From positions 13,979 to 77,978 of the forward strand of contig JADJOU010000020.1 in NCBI GenBank assembly GCA_016713645.1: DNA of 64,000 nucleotides, written 5' to 3'. The translations under genes and the position numbers were made by a program. This document shows positions 1 to 8,476 of the stretch, piece by piece; within the stretch, counting starts at the first letter, position 1; each line of letters starts with the position of its first letter. The notes beneath the pieces were generated by a model that was not told the DNA's origin, ran no database searches, and saw only the letters and a program-made list of their open reading frames with translations. This DNA is from Bacteroidota bacterium (GTDB taxonomy: Bacteria; Bacteroidota; Bacteroidia; Chitinophagales; JADJOU01).

Positions 1-694
1 TTCTCAGCAGCATTTGATATATTTGCCGATTGTCCAATGATAACGGGGCTTTTTCCGCCTAATTCTAAGGTGATGCTCGTCAAATGTTCAGCAGCTGCTT
101 TCATGACAACCTTGCCAATCATGGGGCTCCCAGTAAAAAATATATGATCGAATTTTAATTTTAAAAGTGCAGTTGAAACTTCATGATCGCCTTCAATTAC
201 CGACACTTGGTCGCTGGAGAATACCTTAGAGAGGATTCTTTTTAAAAGGGCAGATGTATACGGCGTATACTCCGATGGCTTTATTATAACAGCATTGCCA
301 GCTGCGATGGCATGCGCGAGCGGACTCATGACCAATAAAAAGGATAATTCCAGGGCGCGATTATTGCGCAGACGCCCTTGGGCTCATAGATAATTTCACT
401 CGTTGTCCCCAAATAGGCTAGGGTTGCATCTACTTTAGTTGGATTCATCCATGACTCAAGGTGGGAGAGGATGTGTTTGATGGCGCGAATGGTCGGATAA
501 ATTTCCGTGAGCTTCGTCTCCTCGGAAGATTTTTGATAATCACTGTTGAGTGCTGATTCTATTTCGCTTGTGTGAAGTTGAATCTCGTGAAGCAATTTCT
601 TAAGTTGCAATTTACGCTCTTTAAAGCCCATCTCTTTGAACTTTTGTTGACTATTTTTTTGTTCTTCGAAGTTGGAGAGAATATCTTGATGCAT
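1..694 (-). CDS. Aldehyde dehydrogenase family protein, N-terminal part (runs off left edge, frameshifted)
   Basis: NAD(P)-dependent oxidation of an aldehyde to the acid; the substrate cannot be told. The frame opens with ATG at 694 and reads to the family motif APWNYPF (about residue 113), then hits a stop. Adding one base in the A5 run at 337-341 restores the family sequence (LLVMSPLAHAIAAGNAVIIKPSE), followed by the fold's FTGSP segment near 140-125 and ELGGKSP near 70-50, just before the window edge. The catalytic cysteine lies beyond the window. The short N-terminus without extra domains resembles class 3 / fatty aldehyde dehydrogenases. It is transcribed away from the mevalonate genes. 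The family is certain; the subfamily is not. Confidence 0.85.
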
Positions 695-775
695 TCCTAA
701 TAGGATAATTGTTGCAAAGATAGGTATTTCCTAGGCTTCACTTTTGCTTAGTTTTTAACATAGATTAAATAAAAA

Positions 776-808
776 TTGAGGCGTTTTGGTATTAATGGTT
801 TAATTTTG
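776..808 (+). promoter_or_regulatory. Possible Bacteroidota-type promoter for HMG-CoA reductase
   Basis: TTG at 776-778 and TAATTTTG at 801-808 resemble the Bacteroidota sigma-factor elements TTG (-33) and TAnnTTTG (-7). The spacer is 22 nt, one longer than the usual 19-21. The -7 element lies 20 nt before the ATG at 829. Motif match only. Confidence 0.35.
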
Positions 809-828
809 TGCATCTTAAACAAGAATAA

Positions 829-2174
829 ATGAAAGGCATTTCAGGTTTTTCTAAATTGTCAAAACTCGAAAAGATATCTTGGATAGCTAAAAACTTCCTT
901 TATACAAGCCCTGTTGAAGTAATCAATGAGTTTGCTTCATATTGGCACGACAATGTCGAGTCTCAAAAAGCAATTTGAAGGATTTAGTGAAAATACATTG
1001 ACTAACTTCCATTTGCCTTTCGGGGTTGCTCCAAATTTCCTCATCAATGGCAAAGAATATTGTGTGCCGATGGTGACAGAAGAGAGCTCTGTGGTTGCCG
1101 CGGCATCTAATGCTGCCAAGTTTTGGATGGATCGAGGAGGAATCAAAACAACCGTTATTTCAACGACTAAGATCGGTCAAGTGCACTTTTTTTATAAAGG
1201 AGATAAGAATAAATTAATAGCCTATTTCTCTCAGCTGAAAGCAACCCTTTTAGAAGGAGTTAAAGCGCTTACAGCCAATATGGAAAAGCTAGGCGGAGGA
1301 ATCACCTGGTCTTGAATTATTAGATTTTACCGCAAAAGAAAAAGATTATTACCAATTGAAAGTGAGTTTTGAAACTTGTGATTCAATGGGTGCCAATTTT
1401 ATCAATTCAGTGCTCGAAGAATTTGGACGATTGCTCAGAGAAGATATCAAAAACAACTCTTTATTTGCCAAGTCTGAACAGGAGATTGATGTGAATATGT
1501 GCATCTTGAGCAATTATACCCCAGATTGTCTTGTAAGAGCTGAAGTCTCTTGCCCTATTGAAGATTTGGGTTTTATCAACAATATTTCGGCTAAAGTGTT
1601 TGCCGATCGTTTTTGCAAATCCGTGAGAATTGCAAAAATTGATAGCTACCGCGCAACAACCCACAATAAAGGAATTCTCAATGGAATTGACTCTGTGGTC
1701 ATTGCTACTGGGAATGATTTTCGAGCCGTTGAATCTTGCATCCATACCTCTGCGAGTAGAAATGGACAATATGAAAGTCTCTCCGAAGCTCATGTCAAAG
1801 ATGGAATGTTCGTCTTTTCGCTGACGGTTCCTCTTGCTCTCGGAACTGTAGGTGGCTTGACAAAATTGCATCCATTGGCCAATAAATCACTTCAATTGTT
1901 GGGGAATCCATCGGCAGAAGAATTAATGCAAATTGTTGCTGCTGTTGGTCTAGCTCAAAACTTCTCTGCTGTAAAATCACTCACGACAACTGGAATTCAG
2001 CAAGGTCATATGAAAATGCACCTGACCAATATTATTGCTGAATTAAATGCATCATTGGAGGAGGCTAACCAAATTGAAGCGTATTTCGAAAATAAAACTA
2101 TCTCCGTCAGCGGTGTTCGTGCCTTCTTGGAAAAGTTGAGAAATGGCATCCAGCCCAATATTTCCATCGCATAA
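829..2174 (+). CDS. Hydroxymethylglutaryl-CoA reductase (two frameshifts)
   Basis: Reduces HMG-CoA to mevalonate, the committed step of the mevalonate route to isoprenoids. It reads as about 448 codons from ATG 829 if two single-base shifts are corrected: in the A5 run at 965-969 and at 1303-1307. Visible signatures are SENTLTNFHLPFGVAP (carrying the catalytic Glu), ESSVVAAASNAAKFW, CDSMGANFINS and, near the C-terminus, QQGHMKMHLTN with the catalytic His. No membrane segments, as for soluble bacterial enzymes. The GHMP kinase starts 14 bp downstream, so the two are probably one operon. The family assignment is firm; whether the shifts are real or sequencing error is not known. Confidence 0.9.
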
Positions 2175-2188
2175 TTCTAGCTTGAAAT

Positions 2189-3109
2189 ATGCTCTATCCA
2201 ACTCATAAAGCAAATGGGAAATTGCTGCTCACTGCCGAGTATTTTGTTCTTGATGGTGCCAACGCAATCGCCCTCCCCACAAAATTTGGACAATCTCTTC
2301 AAGTTGAAATAAACAGTCAATCCAGTCCATTTATCCATTGGATTAGCTTAGATGCCCTTCAAAATAGTTGGTTGGATATTTCCCTCGATTTAAATCTTTC
2401 TGCTAATTCTTCAGATGAAATTAGCTGTAGATTGATTGACGTACTTAAAGTGTGTATCGAATTGAATCCTGTTAAACTAGACTTGACTAAATCCTATGTT
2501 TTTACAACTCAAATAGATTTTGATCGCTCATGGGGATTGGGAACAAGTTCTACTTTAATTCGTTTATTGGCTGATTTTTTTGAAATTAATCCATATATTT
2601 TATTGGAAAGGACTTTTGGTGGATCAGGTTATGACATTGCGTGTTCGAATATGCATGGTCCAATCGTATACAATAATAGAAACCCATATAACCCTGAGAT
2701 TGTGCGTATTCATCTCAATAAATCATATTTTGATGCAGTTTTTTTCGTTTATCTAGGCAATAAGCAGCATTCAAGAGATGGAATGAAACATTACCGATCG
2801 CTGATTATGGACAAATTGACCATTATCCAAGATATAGAAGATATAAATAGACAAATATTGCAATCAGAAAAATTGTCAGAATTTGAAAAGGCAATTGAGG
2901 AGCATGAGCGTATTATTTCCAGCAATTTGCAAATTCCCAGATTGTCGGAGACCTTATTTAGGGATTATTGGGGCAGTGTAAAATCCCTCGGCGCTTGGGG
3001 AGGAGATTTCGTCTTGATGACCAATGACAGGCCAATAGATGAATTAAAACAATATTTAAAAAATAAACATATGAATGTTTGTTTTCCCTATCGAGAAATT
3101 ATATATTGA
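2189..3109 (+). CDS. GYDIA family GHMP kinase (mevalonate-pathway kinase candidate)
   Basis: A 306-residue GHMP-superfamily small-molecule kinase. The opening segment (KANGKLLLTAEYFVLDGA) matches mevalonate-type kinases, the ATP loop appears as GLGTSSTLI around residue 120, and GGSGYDIAC around residue 150 is the signature that names the Bacteroidota GYDIA group. Immediately downstream of HMG-CoA reductase, so mevalonate or phosphomevalonate phosphorylation is the natural inference; the exact substrate is not shown by sequence. Intact, with ATG start and normal length. Ends 88 bp before the next gene, which belongs to another family. Confidence 0.85.
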   Translation: MLYPTHKANGKLLLTAEYFVLDGANAIALPTKFGQSLQVEINSQSSPFIHWISLDALQNSWLDISLDLNLSANSSDEISCRLIDVLKVCIELNPVKLDLTKSYVFTTQIDFDRSWGLGTSSTLIRLLADFFEINPYILLERTFGGSGYDIACSNMHGPIVYNNRNPYNPEIVRIHLNKSYFDAVFFVYLGNKQHSRDGMKHYRSLIMDKLTIIQDIEDINRQILQSEKLSEFEKAIEEHERIISSNLQIPRLSETLFRDYWGSVKSLGAWGGDFVLMTNDRPIDELKQYLKNKHMNVCFPYREIIY

Positions 3110-3196
3110 TCATTTTTGCCTAATACAGGCCCAATCCTGACACGTTTAGTCTTTTTTTGTTTTTTTAAAAATTGTTTCTGAGGCATTGTTTTTATC

Positions 3197-4304
3197 TTGT
3201 GGCGTATAAAATTCAAACCAATTAAAGCGAAAAAAAAAATAGGATTTTTTGGTAGTATCATGACTCTTTGCTCTCTAGCTTTGAGTTTTGTGCTATTGCT
3301 ATGTTGCGCCGCGCCATTTTTATCGCCTATTTCATTTTGGGTTATATCGCTTTTTGGTTTTATCTTTCCCTATATCTATATCATCAATATAATTACCCTG
3401 ATTTTTTTAATAAGGGCGCATAAGAAAGTCGTCTATCTTCATATCATCACATTGGCTATCGCTTCCTTCTTTTTAACACGAAATGTCGCATTTAATTTTG
3501 AAAAGAATCAGTCCGAAGGGCTTAAAGTGATGACATGGAATGTAAAGTGTTTTGATTTATACAATTGGAGTCATAATAAAGAGACCGCCGAGAAAATGAT
3601 GAATTTGATTCGCAAAGAAAATCCCGATATACTTTGTCTTCAAGAGTTTTATACTGATAGCAAAGAATACTTGAATCTAGAGTTTATACAAGAAGACTTG
3701 GGGTATAAATTTGTTCATTTTAAACAGACAACCGTGCTGAGAAATCGCGATCGATGGGGCATAGCAACTTTTTCTAAATATCCTATTGTACAAAGAGATT
3801 CATTGGAATTTGACAATTCAAAAAATAATGTCTGTATTATTTCTCATGTTAAAATTAAAGGGATAAGCTATCAAATTTTCAATGCGCATATGCAATCCCT
3901 GCATTTTGGATACCAGGATTATGCCTATTTGGAGGATTTGAAAAAGATATTAACACGAATAATTGGCAAAATCTCAGTCTATTATAGACAAATTAAAGTT
4001 GGCTTATCTCAATAGGAGCAATCAATCACTCATTATTTCTAAGGCAGTGCAAGAAACTGAAAATCCAATAGTATGTGGCGATTTTAATGATATTCCAATG
4101 TCTTATGCCTATCAGAATATTTCAAAAGGAATGCAAGATGCTTTTGTTGCTAAAGGACTCGGATTTTCTAAATCCATTGATTTATTCATTCCAAATTTGA
4201 GAATAGATTATATATTCACGTCTAATAAATTCAAGATAAATTCTTATAAAGTCATCAGTAAAAATTTAAGTGATCATTATCCGCTCATAATTAGTTTTAA
4301 TTGA
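3197..4304 (+). CDS. Membrane-anchored endonuclease/exonuclease/phosphatase family protein (frameshifted)
   Basis: About 368 residues after correction. The first 100 residues hold a basic start and two or three hydrophobic segments (LSFVLLLCCAAPFL, FIFPYIYIINIITLIFLI), then an EEP-fold metal-dependent phosphoesterase domain: VMTWNVKCFD, a catalytic QEFY near residue 153, NAHMQS, CGDFND and a C-terminal SDHYP carrying the active-site His. One extra A in the A4 run at 3968-3971 breaks the frame between the NAHMQS and CGDFND motifs; both parts are needed for one active site. Such membrane-tethered EEP proteins are common in Bacteroidota; the substrate is unknown. The start at 3197 is TTG, chosen because no ATG precedes the first hydrophobic segment. 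Confidence 0.8.
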
Positions 4305-4331
4305 TTTCTAGCGACTGTTAAATAATATTAT

Positions 4332-4748
4332 ATGAATCAACATGTTAATTTTTCAATCAAAAAAGTAGCTATCACCATCTTTGCCGCCCTTTTGTTAAAT
4401 AGCTGTGAAGTGAGAAATGATGTAACCTACCCAATCAGGATATGGGGAAAATGGAAAGTAGAGACAATGAGTTATAATAAAATTTATATCACAGAAGAAT
4501 ACAATTCATACATTTTCGAATTTAAAAGTTCTGACAGCTTGTTAATACATAATTCAACAGAGTTTGCCATTTTTAAGGAAACTCAAGAAATCAAGACAAA
4601 TTACCTCTACATAAGTGGCTTTAAAGATTCAAAACTTGCTTTATTGAACAATGATTGGACGATACTTCAAAGAAGCAACAGCACATATGTTCTTGAAGCA
4701 AAAGACACGAATAATCTATTTATTAACATGAGAATATATAAACTATAG
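4332..4748 (+). CDS. Small predicted lipoprotein, unknown function
   Basis: 138 residues. A lysine-bearing N-terminus, hydrophobic core (VAITIFAALLL) and lipobox LLNSC near residue 25 predict export and lipidation. The mature part starts with a polar segment followed by WGKWKVETMSYNK and alternating beta-like stretches, reminiscent of the lipocalin-like small lipoproteins common in Bacteroidota, but no family can be named with confidence. It lies between the EEP protein and the 'asparagine synthetase B'-type gene, 3 bp before the latter, so it may be cotranscribed with it. Confidence 0.6.
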   Translation: MNQHVNFSIKKVAITIFAALLLNSCEVRNDVTYPIRIWGKWKVETMSYNKIYITEEYNSYIFEFKSSDSLLIHNSTEFAIFKETQEIKTNYLYISGFKDSKLALLNNDWTILQRSNSTYVLEAKDTNNLFINMRIYKL

Positions 4749-4751
4749 TTT

Positions 4752-6068
4752 ATGAGTAAAAGGATTGTTATTGGCTTATTGATTTTATTGAATTTCTCTT
4801 TCAAGCAATTGCTCGCTTTGTATATCTTGATTCCTATGGATGAGAATCAAAGGAATCACTTAAAGGCATATGGAATTACTTACTGGGTAATCGATAAAGG
4901 AGGACAAGCAGATTGGTTGCTCAATTATCGAGGGGGCAGTTTTGCGATGAAATACCTCAAAGATATCGAAAGTGAATGCGCAATACGAGGTGTTACCATT
5001 GAGGTTTTGGCAGATGGACAATATTCGCATATCCTCAGCGAAATAGCCGATGCTGAGGTAAATATGGACTTGGTTAAATTGGAAAAAGCACCAAAAATTG
5101 CAGTCTATTCTCCGAAGACAAAACAGCCTTGGGATGATGCAGTGACGATGGTTTTAACCCATGCTGAGATTCCCTATGATGTTATCTATGACCAAGAAAT
5201 TTTAACAGAAAAACTACCTAAATACAATTGGCTCCATTTGCATCATGAAGATTTTTCTGGTCAATACGGCAAATTCTATGCAAATTATAATGGCGCCGAT
5301 TGGTATATGAAAGAGCAAGAAGAAGCAGAGCGCATTGCCAAAGAATTTGGCTATTCAAAAGTTTCGCAACTAAAATTGGCTGTTACGAAGAAAATCAAAG
5401 ATTTTGTAACAGGAGGTGGCTTTTTATTTGCGATGTGCAGCGCCACAGATAGCTATGATATTGCCTTAGCAGCAGAGGGCACTGATATTTGTGACTACAT
5501 GTTTGATGGAGATCCCCCAGAACATAACTGCCAATCAAAATTAGATTTCTCTAAGACTTTTGCCTTCAAAGACTTTACACTAGAAATGAATCCTTATATT
5601 TATGAGTATTCAAATATCGATGCGACCACCTATCGGCAAGTCCCCATGAATATTGATTATTTCACCTTATTTGATTTTAGCGCAAAATGGGATATGGTTC
5701 CTGCAATGCTCACGCAAAATCACACGAAGACAAGCAAAGGCTTTAAGGGTCAAACCACCGCTTTCCGCAAACAAGTAATCAAGTCGAATATTCTCGTGAT
5801 GGGTGAAAATAAACAAGCTAATGAAGCGCGATACATTCATGGAAATATGGGATTGGGTATGTGGACATTTTATGCGGGACATGATCCTGAAGATTATCAG
5901 CATTTAGTGGGAGATCCCAAAACTGATTTAAACTTACATCCCAATTCACCGGGATACAGATTGATTTTGAACAATGTACTTTTTCCAGCAGCGAAGAAGA
6001 AAAACAAAAGACTTGAATATCGACTAATAGAATTTTGCTTTGAAAGAATTGATTATCCAAAATATTGA
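4752..6068 (+). CDS. Conserved Bacteroidota protein usually named 'asparagine synthetase B' (function unknown)
   Basis: About 421-438 residues with a signal-like hydrophobic N-terminus (IVIGLLILLNFSF). The stretches ALYILIPMDENQRNHLKAYGITYW, ADWLLNYRGGSF and YNWLHLHHEDFSGQYG match a family that databases commonly call asparagine synthetase B. Neither an N-terminal Cys glutaminase nor an SGGxDS pyrophosphatase motif is present, so that name is not supported. The layout (YSPKTKQPWDDAV, a GGGFLFAMCSATD segment, and MGLGMWTFYAGHDPED) looks more like a ThuA/glutaminase-like Rossmann fold; this is inference. Restoring one A in the A5 run near 5998-6004 would end the protein at 6016 with a Lys-rich tail, leaving 23 bp before the Rel/Spo gene instead of an overlap. 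Confidence 0.7.
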   Translation: MSKRIVIGLLILLNFSFKQLLALYILIPMDENQRNHLKAYGITYWVIDKGGQADWLLNYRGGSFAMKYLKDIESECAIRGVTIEVLADGQYSHILSEIADAEVNMDLVKLEKAPKIAVYSPKTKQPWDDAVTMVLTHAEIPYDVIYDQEILTEKLPKYNWLHLHHEDFSGQYGKFYANYNGADWYMKEQEEAERIAKEFGYSKVSQLKLAVTKKIKDFVTGGGFLFAMCSATDSYDIALAAEGTDICDYMFDGDPPEHNCQSKLDFSKTFAFKDFTLEMNPYIYEYSNIDATTYRQVPMNIDYFTLFDFSAKWDMVPAMLTQNHTKTSKGFKGQTTAFRKQVIKSNILVMGENKQANEARYIHGNMGLGMWTFYAGHDPEDYQHLVGDPKTDLNLHPNSPGYRLILNNVLFPAAKKKNKRLEYRLIEFCFERIDYPKY

Positions 6069-8286
6069 TGAAGTTGCTGAGAATAAAGCAATCGCCAAAG
6101 AATATCGCTCTCTTCTTAAAGGGCTCAAAGAGCGCTTAAAAAAAGGGGACAAGGAAAACCTTCGTTTGGGTTTTGAAATGGCCTTGGATGCGCATAAAGA
6201 CATGCGCAGGAAGTCTGGAGAACCCTATATTTTTCACCCTATTGCCGTAGCTAGAATTGTAAGTGAAGAGATGGGACTTGATGCTGAATCAGTCATCTGC
6301 GCCCTCTTGCATGATACTGTAGAAGATTCTGAATTGACCATCGAAGATATCGCCATTGCATTTGGTAAAGACACCAGCAGAATTGTAGATGGCTTGACCA
6401 AAATCTCTGGCGTGTTTGATATGCACAGCAGTTTGCAAGCGGAGAATTTTCGAAAACTCATCCTCACCTTAGCAGAAGATTTGAGGGTCATCTTGATAAA
6501 AATTGCAGATCGATTACATAATATGCGCACCTTGGATTTTATGTCTCCCGATAAGCAAATGAAAATTGCATCAGAGATATTATTCCTTTATGCCCCGCTG
6601 GCTAATAGGATTGGATTGCACAATATTAAATCCGAATTGGAAGATTTATCCCTAAAATATACGGACCATAAATCCTACCGCGAAATCGCATTAAAACTCA
6701 AGGAGACAAAAAAACAGCGCACCAAATTTATCAACGAGTTTATACGTCCAATCAAAGAGAATTTAGAAAAGAAAGGATTCGATTTTGAAATTTTTGGTCG
6801 ACCAAAATCCATTTATTCTATTTGGAGTAAGATTAAAAACAAAGGGGTCCCTTTTGAAGAGGTGTTTGATTTGTTTGCGATCAGAATCGTTTTAAATAGT
6901 CCAATAGAGAGTGAAAAAGCTGATTGTTGGTCAGTATATTCAATTATCACTGACTCTTATAATCCCAGTATAGATCGACTGAGAGATTGGATTTCTAATC
7001 CAAAATCCAATGGATATGAAGCCCTTCATACCACTGTGATGGGGCCTCAAGGTAAGTTTGTTGAAGTGCAAATCAGAAGCAGAAGAATGCATGAAATTGC
7101 AGAGAAGGGAGTTGCTGCCCACTACATATATAAAGATGGCAAAGGAAGTTCTGAAATGAATTCTGTTGATGAATGGTTAAAAAGAATCTCAACCATTCTG
7201 AGTAATCCTGAAACGAATGCATTGGACTTTGTCAATGATTTCAAAATGGATTTGGTCTCTGAAGAGATTTATGTTTTTACGCCGAAAGGGGATTTAAAAA
7301 CACTTCAAAAAGGCTCGACTGCATTGGATTTTGCCTTTGAAATACATACAGGTATAGGTAAAAAATGCTTGGGCGCCAAAGTAAATCACAAATTGGTCCC
7401 ACTTTCCTATCAATTAAAAAATGGGGATCAAATTGAAATACTCACATCTGCAAAACAAAAACCCTCCGAAGATTGGTTGAACTTCGTCTATACGACTAAG
7501 GCAAAGGCCCATATAAAACAAGCACTCAAGGATGATAAGCGAGTAATTGCCGACAATGGAAAAGAAATTTTAAAGCGCAAACTTCATGCAATTAAGGCTG
7601 ATTACAATGACAATAATATCAATGTGCTTCTCGCTCATTTCAAACAGCAGTCTAAATTAGACCTCTGTTATGAAATCGCACAGAATCATATCAAATTAGA
7701 AGATTTCAAATCCTTTGATGTCGTGGGTGGAAGCATAAAAATTAAGCGAATCCCTCAAATTAAAAAAGAGGAAAGCCCTTCCATTACTGACTCAGATGTA
7801 GTTAAATCAATCAAGGAGACCCTAAAGAAAAATGCGGACTTATTGATCATGGGTGATAAAGGCAATAAAATTTTGTTCAGCTATGCACAATGCTGCAATC
7901 CTATCCCAGGCGATGATGTATTTGGCTTTATCACGGTAGATGAAGGGATTAAAATCCACCGAACTACTTGTTCGAATGCCATCAATTTGATGAGCAAATA
8001 CGCCTATCGAATTGTCAAGACAAAGTGGACAAAGGAAAAAGATATTGCCTTTTTAACTGGCGTTAAAATCAATGGAATTGATGATGTGGGTGTCATCAAT
8101 AAAGTGACTAATATCATTTCAGGCGAACTCAAAATAAATATCCGCGCTTTCTCCATTGAAAGTGAAGATGGCATATTCGAGGGTTTAGTCAAAGTCTATG
8201 TAGAAGACATGGAACAATTAGATTTACTGATTGAAAAGCTGAAATCTCTTGACGGCTTGCTCAGTGTTCAGCGATATGAAGAGTAG
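6040..8286 (+). CDS. Bifunctional (p)ppGpp synthetase/hydrolase (RelA/SpoT family)
   Basis: Makes and degrades the stringent-response alarmone (p)ppGpp; cytoplasmic. 748 residues, full length for a long Rel enzyme. The HD hydrolase domain carries HDTVED at 91-96 and an intact surround, so hydrolysis is expected. The synthetase domain follows from about 230 to 370 (GRPKSIYSIWSK, EVFDLFAIR, SNGYEALHT, VEVQIRS), then a TGS domain at about 400-465 (VFTPKGDLKTL, STALDFAFEIHT), a Cys-containing zinc-finger-like segment (YAQCCNPIPGDDVFGF) and a C-terminal ACT domain from about 670. The start is TTG at 6040: an in-frame stop lies at 6028 and the next Met would cut into the HD domain. Probably in one transcription unit with the gene before it. 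Confidence 0.95.
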   Translation: MKELIIQNIDEVAENKAIAKEYRSLLKGLKERLKKGDKENLRLGFEMALDAHKDMRRKSGEPYIFHPIAVARIVSEEMGLDAESVICALLHDTVEDSELTIEDIAIAFGKDTSRIVDGLTKISGVFDMHSSLQAENFRKLILTLAEDLRVILIKIADRLHNMRTLDFMSPDKQMKIASEILFLYAPLANRIGLHNIKSELEDLSLKYTDHKSYREIALKLKETKKQRTKFINEFIRPIKENLEKKGFDFEIFGRPKSIYSIWSKIKNKGVPFEEVFDLFAIRIVLNSPIESEKADCWSVYSIITDSYNPSIDRLRDWISNPKSNGYEALHTTVMGPQGKFVEVQIRSRRMHEIAEKGVAAHYIYKDGKGSSEMNSVDEWLKRISTILSNPETNALDFVNDFKMDLVSEEIYVFTPKGDLKTLQKGSTALDFAFEIHTGIGKKCLGAKVNHKLVPLSYQLKNGDQIEILTSAKQKPSEDWLNFVYTTKAKAHIKQALKDDKRVIADNGKEILKRKLHAIKADYNDNNINVLLAHFKQQSKLDLCYEIAQNHIKLEDFKSFDVVGGSIKIKRIPQIKKEESPSITDSDVVKSIKETLKKNADLLIMGDKGNKILFSYAQCCNPIPGDDVFGFITVDEGIKIHRTTCSNAINLMSKYAYRIVKTKWTKEKDIAFLTGVKINGIDDVGVINKVTNIISGELKINIRAFSIESEDGIFEGLVKVYVEDMEQLDLLIEKLKSLDGLLSVQRYEE

Positions 8287-8476
8287 ATGGAATCCTATTT
8301 TTTTTCTTTGCCATCTCAATGGCGACAAGGGTATCAGCTTTTTTTTCGCAACTTGTATTCTAGAAGTAAAATCTTTATTTTGAGGCTTATTGGATATAAT
8401 ATCAAGGTTTTATAAAAAAAAGTTGAACCATATTCCCGTTTTTTCTTTACCTTTATTTGGTTTTCTTAAAGAAAGA

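Noticed and set aside
5667..6060. Minus-strand open frames opposite the 'asparagine synthetase B'-type gene
   Set aside because: They lie wholly under a well-supported gene and have no recognisable motifs or start context.
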